NCBI GenBank assembly: GCA_025526995.1 | Contig: JAHLKG010000008.1 | Location: 372,001-436,000, forward strand | DNA length: 64,000 bases | From: Powellomyces hirtus | Lineage: Eukaryota; Chytridiomycota; Chytridiomycetes; Spizellomycetales; Powellomycetaceae | Direction of reading: 5' to 3' | Shown: positions 39,732-50,684 of the stretch, one piece after another | How positions within the stretch are numbered: position 1 is the stretch's first letter | Layout of the letters: every line of letters begins with the position of its first letter | Notes under the pieces: generated by a model | Database searches by the model: none | What the model was told of the DNA's origin: nothing | What the model saw: only the letters and a program-made list of their open reading frames with translations | Program-made: the position numbers and the translations under genes

Positions 39732-42700
39732 TCACGAAACATGTTTTGTGATCCCACAGGCGTCCCTCAGTTTCAAGAACTGATCCCTAGCCAGTGGTTT
39801 TGTCAAGATATCTGCAACCATGTCCTGAGTCGAGAGATACTCTAATGCAATCTCCAAGCGTCCTAGTGCTTCTCTGATAAAGTGGTACCTCACTTCAATG
39901 TGTTTGGTGCTGGCATGCAATGTCGGGTTCTTAGCAAGAGCAATGGCACCCTGGTTGTCCTCAAAGAGCATTGTGGGTCCATCCTGCTTGAATCCGAGCT
40001 CCCCTGCAAGCAGACGAAGCCAAACAGCTTCCTTGGTGCACTGGGCTAGTGCCATGTACTCTGCTTCCGTGCTTGAAAGAGCTACAGTGGTCTGCCGCTT
40101 GGATTGCCAGGTGATAGGCCCGTTGAACATGAAGATGAATCCAGTGGTTGATCTCCTTGTGTCCAAACATCCAGCATAGTCGGAATCCGAGTATCCAACC
40201 AGCTTCCTAGGCTCAGAGACATTCTCTTTGCCTCCCAGAAGGATTCCAAGTTCGCTTGTGCCCTTCAGGTATCTGATGATCCGCTTGGCAGCACTCCAAT
40301 GCTCCTTTCCAGGCTTTGCAAGGTACTTGGACACAATTCCAACTGCAGCAGCAATGTCAGGGCGTGTTCCTAGCATGGCATAGATCAAACTGCCCACTGC
40401 ATTCCTGTATGGCACATAGCTCATCTCCAGCTCATCCGTCTCATTCTGAGGTGCCATGTTGTTTCTGAGGTGCAGTCCATGTTCCATAGGCGTGGCATGA
40501 ACCTTGGCATCTCCCATGTTGAATTTCGAAACGACCTCTTCAACATACTTCTTCTGAGACAACCAGATGGTGCGGGTGCTTCTGCTCCGTCTGATGTGAA
40601 TCCCAAGGAAGTAATTCAGCTCTCCAAGGTCTGTCATCTCAAAAGCTCGCCTCAGCTCCTTCTTGACATCCCCCAGCTGTTCCTTGCTTGATGAGGCCAC
40701 AATGAGGTCGTCCACATAGATCAGAATGTACTCTGTTGTCCCATTCTGACTCCTGTAGTACATGCAAGGCTCTGCAGTCGACTGCACAAAGCCCATAGAC
40801 TTCAGTTTGTGGTCTATCTTGTGGTTGAAGCGCCTTGCTGATTGCTTGAGGCCGTAGAGGGGTCTCCCAAGCTTGCAGACCCGTCCTGGATGCTTGGAAT
40901 CCTCAAAGCCCTCCGGTTGGCGCATGTAGATCACATAGTCCAGATCCCCTTGCAAGAATGCTGTCTTCACGTCCATCTGATGTGCCTCCAAGTCATCTGT
41001 GGCAATGATGGAGAACAGCAGTCTCATAGGACCAAACTTGGCAACAGGAGCAAACGTCTCCTGATAGTCCAATCCCTCTCTCTGAGAGAATCCCTTGGCA
41101 ACAAGTCTTGCCTTGTATCTGTCAAGCTCTCCTGTGTCCTTCAGCTTTCGTTTGAAGACCCACTTGCATCCAATAGCTTTTCTGCCCGTTGGCAGATCCA
41201 CAAGTTGCCATGTCCCATTCTTGGCAAGAGCATCCATCTCTTCCTGAGCAGCCTGACGCCATTGTGAAGCATCTGGCATGGTCTGGCTCTCCTTGTAGCT
41301 TGTGGGCTCGTTTGAGACAAAGGAGACAGCATAGGCAACTGCAGCAACGTTTGCAGCGTTGCTTGAAGCCTTCCACCACTCTCCTGGCGGCTTCCTGAGT
41401 CTTTTGGGGGTTGGAGAAGGCTCTGCAGCACTCTCATAGTCAGAGGACGGCTCAGGGGTCCGTTCCCTCATGTTCTCCTCTCCCTCTGACATGTCTGTGT
41501 CCTCAGAGTCGTTACTGACATCCTGCAGCTCGTCACTGACATCCTGCAGCTCGTCACTGACATCCTGCAGCTTCATTTCGGGCCCAATTCCCACTTCCAG
41601 GCTCTCAGCAGGCACTTGGGGCGTCTGAGCAGACTGGAGGGATGGAATGAAGCTCTTCTCATCGAATTTGACACTTCTGGAGAACAGGATCTTCTTAGTC
41701 TGTATGTCCATAAGCCGGTATTCCTTGCTGTGGGAGCTATACCCCAGCATGATGCACTTGACAGCAGCATCATCCAGCTTCTGGCGCTTGTTGGGTTGAA
41801 TGTAGGCATAGGCAATGCATCCAAACGTCCTCAAATGTCCCAGAGATGGTGGGATACCATGGAACATCTCATAAGGCGTCTTGGGGCATGCAACAGTGGG
41901 AGATCTGTTCCTCAGATAGACTGCTGTCATGATTGCTTCTCCCCAGAAACGCTTGTCCAAGCCTGACTGCTTCAACAAACATCTCCCCATCTCCACAAGG
42001 GTACGGTTGGCTCGTTCAGCAACACCATTTTGCTGTGGAGTATTTACTGAACTCCTCTGATGCTGTGTGCCCTTCTCCTTGAAGTGGTCCCTTAGCAAGT
42101 TGCTCATGTACTCGCCTCCTGGGTCGGATCTGACAGCTTTGATCTGCTTTCCATGTAGGGGGACAAGTGCTGCTTCCAGCTCCTGATAGTGCCTAGCAAC
42201 TTCTCCCTTGGTCTTCATAAGGCAAACATGGAAATATCTTGTCTTGTCATCAATGAATGTGACAAAATAGCGATATCCAGTGATCGTGGGTGGTTCAACT
42301 GGTCCCCAGACATCTGTGTGGATCAATCCCAGCTTCTCTGATGCTCTGGAGGCCTGTGCCTTGGGGAATGGCGCTCTGCTTGCTTTGCTGAGTGCACAAG
42401 TGTCACAAATGCTCAAGCTCCCACTAGTTTGAACGCCCTTGGCAAGCTTGGTGAGCCTTCCAATGTCTGCAACGTTCAAATGGCCGAGTCTCTGATGCCA
42501 TAGGGACAAGTCCTGACTTGTTGTGTCCCTTCCAACATTGTGGGCAATCCCAGCATTTGCCTGCCCATGTGTTGTCTCGAATGTGTAGACAAATTGGTTC
42601 TCTTTGGCAAGGAAAGCCGTCCCATCCTTTGCAATGATCCGAGCAGCTTGTGGTCCCACTTCAAAACAAGCTCCAGCTTTGGCAAGGCGAGCCAGTGATA

Positions 42701-43784
42701 GGAGGTTCTTGGTCATCTTGGGGACGTGCCAGCAGTTCTGGATTTGCAGGGGCACTGTCTTCCCCTCTGTGTTGATCACCCATGTGTGAAGCGTTCCATG
42801 CCCCACAGCTTCCAATGTGTGATTGTCTGCCATCTCAATGGCGACAGGAGACATCTTCTCATAGTCCTCAAACAGCTCTCTGCGGCCAGTCATGTGCTGA
42901 GAGGCTCCTGAGTCCAAAATCCAAGTGTTGGATGTCAGGGATGGCATCTGAGTTCCAATGGTGGTGAAAGCAAAGCCTCCAGGCGTCTGTTGAGTCGAGT
43001 TGGCCTGGTTTAGGCCCTTCTTCTCGTCTGCTGCCCTCTTGTGGCATTCCTTCTTGATGTGGCCCTTCTTGTTGCAGTAGTGACAGACTGCCTCCTTCTT
43101 CCAATCTGGCTTTCCCCCAGCCTTGTTGGTCTTCTGAGCATTCCCTTTGGTGTCAGCTTGTGTGAAGAAGGCTTTTGCTGCCTTTCCAGAGTTCTTCTTT
43201 CCATCTGCACACCTCATTTCCTCCTGCAACAGCCTGGATGTCACAAAAGCCAAGTCCAGCTTCTCACTGGTCGACTCCAGAGTCATCACAAGGGTGTCAA
43301 AGGCTTCTGGAAGGGAAGAGAGCAAGGAGAACACATGGTCCTCCTCAGAAACGGGAGCTCCGATGGCTGCAAGTTCCTGGGTCATCCTCTTGATCTTGTT
43401 GATGTGGATGGTCATGGAATCAGTTGGGTCCATTGTCACAGTGAGGAACCGACGTCTCAGGAAGTGTCTGTTGGCAACCCCCTTCTTCTCATGCACCTCC
43501 CTCAGCTTTTCCCATGCTTCAAGGGCAGATTCAGCCTCATGAACATGCATCAATTGCTCATCATTCAAAGACATGATCAGCAGAGCCAGAGCTCTCTCAT
43601 CTCGACGTATCCAGTCGTCTGATGCTGTGTTGGTGGCCTTGGCAGTTCCTGAGCCGTCCTTGATGTCAATGGCATCCCAAAGTCCCTTCTCAATCAACAG
43701 CATCTTCATTTTCAACTTCCAAAGGTGAAAGTTCTCCCCAGTGAACCTCTCAATGGACACTCGGCTGTCAGAGTCGCCAGCCAT
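39732..43784 (-). CDS. copA-7 gag-pol polyprotein, 1350 aa, intact
   Basis: Open with intact active sites. Markers C192, G269 and R366 in the 5' half match copA-1/2. D1117 is shared with copA-4, copA-6 and copA-10, and Y1123 only with copA-9. This mosaic pattern agrees with a recombinant body. Confidence 0.95.
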   Translation of the reverse strand: MAGDSDSRVSIERFTGENFHLWKLKMKMLLIEKGLWDAIDIKDGSGTAKATNTASDDWIRRDERALALLIMSLNDEQLMHVHEAESALEAWEKLREVHEKKGVANRHFLRRRFLTVTMDPTDSMTIHINKIKRMTQELAAIGAPVSEEDHVFSLLSSLPEAFDTLVMTLESTSEKLDLAFVTSRLLQEEMRCADGKKNSGKAAKAFFTQADTKGNAQKTNKAGGKPDWKKEAVCHYCNKKGHIKKECHKRAADEKKGLNQANSTQQTPGGFAFTTIGTQMPSLTSNTWILDSGASQHMTGRRELFEDYEKMSPVAIEMADNHTLEAVGHGTLHTWVINTEGKTVPLQIQNCWHVPKMTKNLLSLARLAKAGACFEVGPQAARIIAKDGTAFLAKENQFVYTFETTHGQANAGIAHNVGRDTTSQDLSLWHQRLGHLNVADIGRLTKLAKGVQTSGSLSICDTCALSKASRAPFPKAQASRASEKLGLIHTDVWGPVEPPTITGYRYFVTFIDDKTRYFHVCLMKTKGEVARHYQELEAALVPLHGKQIKAVRSDPGGEYMSNLLRDHFKEKGTQHQRSSVNTPQQNGVAERANRTLVEMGRCLLKQSGLDKRFWGEAIMTAVYLRNRSPTVACPKTPYEMFHGIPPSLGHLRTFGCIAYAYIQPNKRQKLDDAAVKCIMLGYSSHSKEYRLMDIQTKKILFSRSVKFDEKSFIPSLQSAQTPQVPAESLEVGIGPEMKLQDVSDELQDVSDELQDVSNDSEDTDMSEGEENMRERTPEPSSDYESAAEPSPTPKRLRKPPGEWWKASSNAANVAAVAYAVSFVSNEPTSYKESQTMPDASQWRQAAQEEMDALAKNGTWQLVDLPTGRKAIGCKWVFKRKLKDTGELDRYKARLVAKGFSQREGLDYQETFAPVAKFGPMRLLFSIIATDDLEAHQMDVKTAFLQGDLDYVIYMRQPEGFEDSKHPGRVCKLGRPLYGLKQSARRFNHKIDHKLKSMGFVQSTAEPCMYYRSQNGTTEYILIYVDDLIVASSSKEQLGDVKKELRRAFEMTDLGELNYFLGIHIRRSRSTRTIWLSQKKYVEEVVSKFNMGDAKVHATPMEHGLHLRNNMAPQNETDELEMSYVPYRNAVGSLIYAMLGTRPDIAAAVGIVSKYLAKPGKEHWSAAKRIIRYLKGTSELGILLGGKENVSEPRKLVGYSDSDYAGCLDTRRSTTGFIFMFNGPITWQSKRQTTVALSSTEAEYMALAQCTKEAVWLRLLAGELGFKQDGPTMLFEDNQGAIALAKNPTLHASTKHIEVRYHFIREALGRLEIALEYLSTQDMVADILTKPLARDQFLKLRDACGITKHVS

Positions 43785-44063
43785 CTTGTGCAAAGAGTGT
43801 GGCAAAATGGGATAGTCCCGGTGTTCAACCGCAAGTGGTCAGAACCTGCTCCAGAAAATCCACTCCAGTCCAGTCCAGTCCAGACAATAGCTCGTTTGAT
43901 GGTCAGACGCAGGTGTCCTATGCCTGCTATCTAGGCTTCTCGAGTGCTCAAACAGTTCTCCAAGTCCTCAGCAGCACCAGTGATAGGCACAGTGACGTGT
44001 TTCCCAGATAGGGATAGAGGTGGAGTCAGTAATGTTCAGACAGCTGTGTCAGGGCTCATAACC

Positions 44064-44563
44064 TGTTGAGACGTCTTGACATCTACAAACAGGAACTCAG
44101 CATACCAGATAGGTTGCTAGGTTGTTGTCAAGACTTGCAGAGGGTCTGAAGGTGCTTCCCAAGGTAGGGAAGGTCGCCTATAGTGTTTGGCAGAGTGTAC
44201 TAGACAAGTAGAGTGTGTTGGACTGTTATTATATTAGTTGGGGATGCCCAGAGGGCGTCCTTTTATAACAATTTGGATCATAGTACATGTGTAGTGACAA
44301 TCTAACTGTGCCCTAGCTTGGCCAAGACGGCCCTGGCCTGGCCTAGTATTGTTCCCAATCACAGGGTGTCTTTTTGCCTTTTCTTGGCGCTTCTATCAGC
44401 GCTCCAGACGTGTTCTAGGCCTTCCCAGGCCCTCTCCAGCTATTCTGGATCGTTCTAGACCATTCTGGACCATTCCAGACCATTCTAGACACAAGTGGAT
44501 GTCCTCCCACATGTCCCGTGTGCTCTAAGTCCTCCCAGAGGCGCCCACAGGTAGATTCCAACA
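44064..44563 (-). repeat. copA-7 5' LTR
   Basis: 500 bp; CTATAGG marker, TATAAAA box, and CCAACTAAT in LTR orientation, a variant shared with copA-10 LTRs. Confidence 0.94.
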
Positions 44564-45408
44564 CCCGCACCATCTGATTGTCTCAGAAGAAGTATGTTGA
44601 AGAGGTCGTTTCGAAATTCAACATGGGAGATGCCAAGGTTCATGCCACGCCTATGGAACATGGACTGCACCTCAGAAACAACATGGCACCTCAGAATGAG
44701 ACGGATGAGCTGGAGATGAGCTCTGTGCCATACAGGAATGCAGTGGGCAGTTTGATCTATGCCATGCTAGGAACACGCCCTGACATTGCTGCTGCAGTTG
44801 GAATTGTGTCCAAGTACCTTGCAAAGCCTGGAAAGGAGCATTGGAGTGCTGCCAAGCGGATCATCAGATACCTGAAGGGCAAAAGCGAACTTGGAATCCT
44901 TCTGGGAGGCAAAGAGAATGTCTCTGAGCCTAGGAAGCTGGTTGGATACTCGGATTCCGACTATGCTGGATGTTTGGACACAAGAAGATCAACCACTGGA
45001 TTCATCTTCATGTTCAACGGGCCTATCACCTGGCAATCCAAGCGGCAGACCACTGTAGCTCTTTCAAGCACGGAAGCAGAGTACATGGCACTAGCCCAGT
45101 GCACCAAGGAAGCTGTTTGGCTTCGTCTGCTTGCAGGGGAGCTCGGATTCAAGCAGGATGGACCCACAATGCTCTTTGAGGACAACCAGGGTGCCATTGC
45201 TCTTGCTAAGAACCCGACATTGCATGCCAGCACCAAACACATTGAAGTGAGGTACCACTTTATCAGAGAAGCACTAGGACGCTTGGAGATTGCATTAGAG
45301 TATCTCTCGACTCAGGACATGGTTGCAGATATCTTGACAAAACCACTGGCTAGGGATCAGTTCTTGAAACTGAGGGACGCCTGTGGGATCACAAAACATG
45401 TTTCGTGA
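44564..45408 (+). pseudogene. copA-6 RT end and RNase H, with a nonsense change
   Basis: Continues copA-6 from about residue 1070 to the normal stop. Codon 1074 is TGA where intact copies have TGG (Trp), so it is broken. K1176 replaces Thr. The RNase H motifs are otherwise present. Confidence 0.9.
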
Positions 45409-45415
45409 GTGGAAG

Positions 45416-45913
45416 TGTTGGAATCTACCTGTGGGCGCCTCTGGGAGGACTTAGAGCACACGGGACATGTGGGAGGACATTCACTTGTGTCTAGAATGGT
45501 CTGGAATGGTCCAGAATGGTCTAGAACGATCCAGAATAGCTGGAGAGGGCCTGGGAAGGCCTAGAACACGTCTGGAGCGCTGATAGAAGCGTCAAGAAAA
45601 GGCAAAAAGACCCTGTGATTGGGAACAATACTAGGCCAGGCCAGGGCCGTCTTGGCCAAGCTAGGGCACAGTTAGATTGTCACTACACATGTACTATGAT
45701 CCAAATTGTTATAAAAGGACGCCCTCTGGGCATCCCCAACCAATACAATAACAGTCCAACACACTCTACTTGTCTAGTACACTCTGCCAAACACCACAGG
45801 CGACCTTCCCTACCTTGGGAAGCACCTTCAGACCCTCTGCAAGTCTTGACAACAACCTAGCAACCTATCTGGTATGCTGAGTTCCTGTTTGTAGATGTCA
45901 AGACGTCTCAACA
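45416..45913 (+). repeat. copA-6 3' LTR, 498 bp
   Basis: Matches 37754-38251 in length and private markers. Followed by the second CCATT. Confidence 0.94.
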
Positions 45914-46205
45914 CCATTTGCCAGAAAGGTTGCCCTTTTTCTGTAATAGCAGTAGCATGGAGTGATCACTTTCGATCATAAAATTGTAGCCCCATAGGTA
46001 AGAGTCAAGCATCTCAATGGCCCAGACAACAGCTAGTCCTTCACCTTCAGTGTTAGAGTAGCAGGATTCAGGGTCAGTCAGAGACTTACTCAAGAACGCC
46101 ATTGGAATGCACACTGTGTCTTTGACTTTGCACAATGCGGCAACTAGCCCTCTCTTCCTTGAGTCTACGGACAGTACTGTTGGCATGTCTTTTTCAGGGA
46201 ATTCC
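45914..46205 (-). pseudogene. gyp RNase H fragment
   Basis: On the - strand: MPTVLSVDSRKRGLVAALCK, then FLSKSLTDPE, then YSNTEGEGLAVVWAIE, then FMIESDHSML. These are the gypsy-type RNase H blocks, with acidic residues kept. The frame joins RT on one side (through ATTCC) and the RNase H tail on the other (through CCATT). Confidence 0.88.
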
Positions 46206-46705
46206 TGTTGGAATCTACCTGTGGGCGCCTCTGGGAGGACTTAGAGCACACGGGACATGTGGGAGGACATCCACTTGTGTCTAGAATGGTCTGGAATGGT
46301 CCAGAATGGTCTAGAACGATCCAGAATAGCTGGAGAGGGCCTGGGAAGGCCTAGAACACGTCTGGAGCGCTGATAGAAGCGCCAAGAAAAGGCAAAAAGA
46401 CACCCTGTGATTGGGAACAATACTAGGCCAGGCCAGGGCCGTCTTGGCCAAGCTAGGGCACAGTTAGATTGTCACTACACATGTACTATGATCCAAATTG
46501 TTATAAAAGGACGCCCTCTGGGCATCCCCAACCAATATAATAACAGTCCAACACACTCTACTTGTCTAGTACACTCTGCCAAACACTACAGGCGACCTTC
46601 CCTACCTTGGGAAGCACCTTCAGACCCTCTGCAAGTCTTGACAACAACCTAGCAACCTATCTGGTATGCTGAGTTCCTGTTTGTAGATGTCAAGACGTCT
46701 CAACA
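46206..46705 (+). repeat. copA-8 5' LTR
   Basis: 500 bp; TATAAAA and CTACAGG, the same markers as 54745-55244. Confidence 0.95.
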
Positions 46706-46984
46706 GGTTATGAGCCCTGGCACAGCTGTCTGAACATTACTGACTCCACCTCTATCCCTATCTGGGAAACACGTCACTGTGCCTATCACTGGTGCTGCTG
46801 AGGACTTGGAGAACTGTTTGAGCACTCGAGAAGCCTAGATAGCAGGCATAGGACACCTGCGTCTGACCATCAAACGAGCTATTGTCTGGACTGGACTGGA
46901 CTGGAGTGGATTTTCTGGAGCAGGTTCTGACCACTTGCGGTTGAACACCGGGACTATCCCATTTTGCCACACTCTTTGCACAAG

Positions 46985-49905
46985 ATGGCTGGCGACTCTG
47001 ACAGCCGAGTGTCCATTGAGAGGTTCACTGGGGAGAACTTTCACCTTTGGAAGTTGAAAATGAAGATGCTGTTGATTGAGAAGGGACTTTGGGATGCCAT
47101 TGACATCAAGGACGGCTCAGGAACTGCCAAGGCCACCAACACAGCATCAGACGACTGGATACGTCGAGATGAGAGAGCTCTGGCTCTGCTGATCATGTCT
47201 TTGAATGATGAGCAATTGATGCATGTTCATGAGGCTGAATCCGCCCTTGAAGCATGGGAAAAGCTGAGGGAGGTGCATGAGAAGAAGGGGGTTGCCAACA
47301 GACACTTCCTGAGACGTCGGTTCCTCACTGTGACAATGGACCCAACTGATTCCATGACCATCCACATCAACAAGATCAAGAGGATGACCCAGGAACTTGC
47401 AGCCATCGGAGCTCCCGTTTCTGAGGAGGACCATGTGTTCTCCTTGCTCTCTTCCCTTCCAGAAGCCTTTGACACCCTTGTGATGACTCTGGAGTCGACC
47501 AGTGAGAAGCTGGACTTGGCTTTTGTGACATCCAGGCTGTTGCAGGAGGAAATGAGGCGTGCAGATGGAAAGAAGAACTCTGGAAAGGCAGCAAAAGCCT
47601 TCTTCACACAAGCTGACACCAAAGGGAATGCTCAGAAGACCAACAAGGCTGGGGGAAAGCCAGATTGGAAGAAGGAGGCAGTCTGTCACTACTGCAACAA
47701 GAAGGGCCACATCAAGAAGGAATGCCACAAGAGGGCAGCAGACGAGAAGAAGGGCCTAAACCAGGCCAACTCGACTCAACAGACGCCTGGAGGCTTTGCT
47801 TTCACCACCATTGGAACTCAGATGCCATCCCTGACATCCAACACTTGGATTTTGGACTCAGGAGCCTCTCAGCACATGACTGGCCGCAGAGAGCTGTTTG
47901 AGGACTATGAGAAGATGTCTCCTGTCGCCATTGAGATGGCAGACAATCACACATTGGAAGCTGTGGGGCATGGAACGCTTCACACATGGGTGATCAACAC
48001 AGAGGGGAAGACAGTGCCCCTGCAAATCCAGAACTGCTGGCACGTCCCCAAGATGACCAAGAACCTCCTATCACTGGCTTGCCTTGCCAAAGCTGGAGCT
48101 TGTTTTGAAGTGGGACCACAAGCTGCTCGGATCATTGCAAAGGATGGGACGGCTTTCCTTGCCAAAGAGAACCAATTTGTCTACACATTCGAGACAACAC
48201 ATGGGCAGGCAAATGCTGGGATTGCCCACAATGTTGGAAGGGACACAACAAGTCAGGACTTGTCCCTATGGCATCAGAGACTCGGCCATTTGAACGTTGC
48301 AGACATTGGAAGGCTCACCAAGCTTGCCAAGGGCGTTCAAACTAGTGGGAGCTTGAGCATTTGTGACACTTGTGCACTCAGCAAAGCAAGCAGAGCGCCA
48401 TTCCCCAAGGCACAGGCCTCCAGAGCATCAGAGAAGCTGGGATTGATCCACACAGATGTCTGGGGACCAGTTGAACCACCCACGATCACTGGATATCGCT
48501 ATTTTGTCACATTCATTGATGACAAGACAAGATATTTCCATGTTTGCCTTATGAAGACCAAGGGAGAAGTTGCTAGGCACTATCAGGAGCTGGAAGCAGC
48601 ACTTGTCCCCCTACATGGAAAGCAGATCAAAGCTGTCAGATCCGACCCAGGAGGCGAGTACATGAGCAACTTGCTAAGGGACCACTTCAAGGAGAAGGGC
48701 ACACAGCATCAGAGGAGTTCAGTAAATACTCCACAGCAAAATGGTGTTGCTGAACGAGCCAACCGTACCCTTGTGGAGATGGGGAGATGTTTGTTGAAGC
48801 AGTCAGGCTTGGACAAGCGTTTCTGGGGAGAAGCAATCATGACAGCAGTCTATCTGAGGAACAGATCTCCCACTGTTGCATGCCCCAAGACGCCTTATGA
48901 GATGTTCCATGGTATCCCACCATCTCTGGGACATTTGAGGACGTTTGGATGCATTGCCTATGCCTACATTCAACCCAACAAGCGCCAGAAGCTGGATGAT
49001 GCTGCTGTCAAGTGCATCATGCTGGGGTATAGCTCCCACAGCAAGGAATACCGGCTTATGGACATACAGACTAAGAAGATCCTGTTCTCCAGAAGTGTCA
49101 AATTCGATGAGAAGAGCTTCATTCCATCCCTCCAGTCTGCTCAGACGCCCCAAGTGCCTGCTGAGAGCCTGGAAGTGGGAATTGGGCCCGAAATGAAGCT
49201 GCAGGATGTCAGTGACGAGCTGCAGGATGTCAGTGACGAGCTGCAGGATGTCAGTAACGACTCTGAGGACACAGACATGTCAGAGGGAGAGGAGAACATG
49301 AGGGAACGGACCCCTGAGCCGTCCTCTGACTATGAGAGTGCTGCAGAGCCTTCTCCAACCCCCAAAAGACTCAGGAAGCCGCCAGGAGAGTGGTGGAAGG
49401 CTTCAAGCAACGCTGCAAACGTTGCTGCAGTTGCCTATGCTGTCTCCTTTGTCTCAAACGAGCCCACAAGCTACAAGGAGAGCCAGACCATGCCAGATGC
49501 TTCACAATGGCGTCAGGCTGCTCAGGAAGAGATGGATGCTCTTGCCAAGAATGGGACATGGCAACTTGTGGATCTGCCAACGGGCAGAAAAGCTATTGGA
49601 TGCAAGTGGGTCTTCAAACGAAAGCTGAAGGACACAGGAGAGCTTGACAGATACAAGGCAAGACTTGTTGCCAAGGGATTCTCTCAGAGAGAGGGATTGG
49701 ACTATCAGGAGACGTTTGCTCCTGTTGCCAAGTTTGGTCCCATGAGACTGCTGTTCTCCATCATTGCCACAGATGACTTGGAGGCACATCAGATGGACGT
49801 GAAGACAGCATTCTTGCAAGGGGATCTGGACTATGTGATCTACATGCGCCAACCGGAGGGCTTTGAGGATTCCAAGCATCCAGGACGGGTCTGCAAGCTT
49901 GGGAG
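46985..49905 (+). pseudogene. copA-8 gag-pol, residues 1-973
   Basis: Open to the copA-9 LTR, cut inside RT before the YVDD motif (after VCKLG). The frame runs on into the LTR for 26 codons. Gag, protease and integrase are whole; it has R192 and C366. It could yield gag and integrase but no working RT. Confidence 0.92.
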
Positions 49906-50405
49906 TGTTGGAATCTACCTGTGGGCGCCTCTGGGAGGACTTAGAGCACACGGGACATGTGGGAGGACATCCACTTGTGTCTAGAATGGTCTGGAATGGT
50001 CCAGAATGGTCTAGAACGATCCAGAATAGCTGGAGAGGGCCTGGGAAGGCCTAGAACACGTCTGGAGCGCTGATAGAAGCGCCAAGAAAAGGCAAAAAGA
50101 CACCCTGTGATTGGGAACAATACTAGGCCAGGCCAGGGCCGTCTTGGCCAAGCTAGGGCACAGTTAGATTGTCACTACACATGTACTATGATCCAAATTG
50201 TTATTAAAGGACGCCCTCTGGGCATCCCCAACCAATATAATAACAGTCCAACACACTCTACTTGTCTAGTACACTCTGCCAAACACCACAGGCGACCTTC
50301 CCTACCTTGGGAAGCACCTTCAGACCCTCTGCAAGTCTTGACAACAACCTAGCAACCTATCTGGTATGCTGAGTTCCTGTTTGTAGATGTCAAGACGTCT
50401 CAACA
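49906..50405 (+). repeat. copA-9 5' LTR
   Basis: 500 bp with the unusual pair TATTAAA plus CCACAGG, found in no other LTR here. Confidence 0.95.
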
Positions 50406-50684
50406 GGTTATGAGCCCTGACACAGCTGTCTGAACATTACTGACTCCACCTCTATCCCTATCTGGGAAACACGTCACTGTGCCTATCACTGGTGCTGCTG
50501 AGGACTTGGAGAACTGTTTGAGCACTCGAGAAGCCTAGATAGCAGGCATAGGACACCTGCGTCTGACCATCAAACAAGCTATTGTCTGGACTGGACTGGA
50601 CTGGAGTGGATTTTCTGGAGCAGGTTCTGACCACTTGCGGTTGAACACCGGGACTATCCCATTTTGCCACACTCTTTGCACAAG

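Larger units (their letters stand above)
39225..44563 (-). mobile_element. copA-7: copia element inside copA-6, probably hybrid
   Basis: Complete on the - strand. Flanks differ (GGAGG at 39220-39224, CCCGC at 44564-44568), and lie about 840 codons apart in the host frame. Its two LTRs differ at several sites, so they are not one insertion pair. This fits recombination between two - strand elements inserted at two sites in copA-6. Confidence 0.92.
37754..45913 (+). mobile_element. copA-6: older copia element interrupted by copA-7
   Basis: Outer element on the + strand with matching target duplications CCATT (37749-37753 and 45914-45918). Its two 498-bp LTRs share the same private changes, including a 2-bp loss in AAAAAGACCCTG, so they are a true pair. 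Only the gag end and the RT-RNase H end remain. The roughly 2.5 kb between residues 231 and 1070 is missing where copA-7 sits. Confidence 0.92.
46206..49905 (+). mobile_element. copA-8: outer copia element lacking its 3' half
   Basis: 5' LTR, primer site and gag-pol to residue 973, followed at once by the 5' LTR of copA-9. Its target duplication ATTCC is at 46201-46205 and again at 55245-55249, after the last LTR of the cluster. The final LTR (54745-55244) thus belongs to copA-8, and the region between was lost by LTR recombination. Confidence 0.92.
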
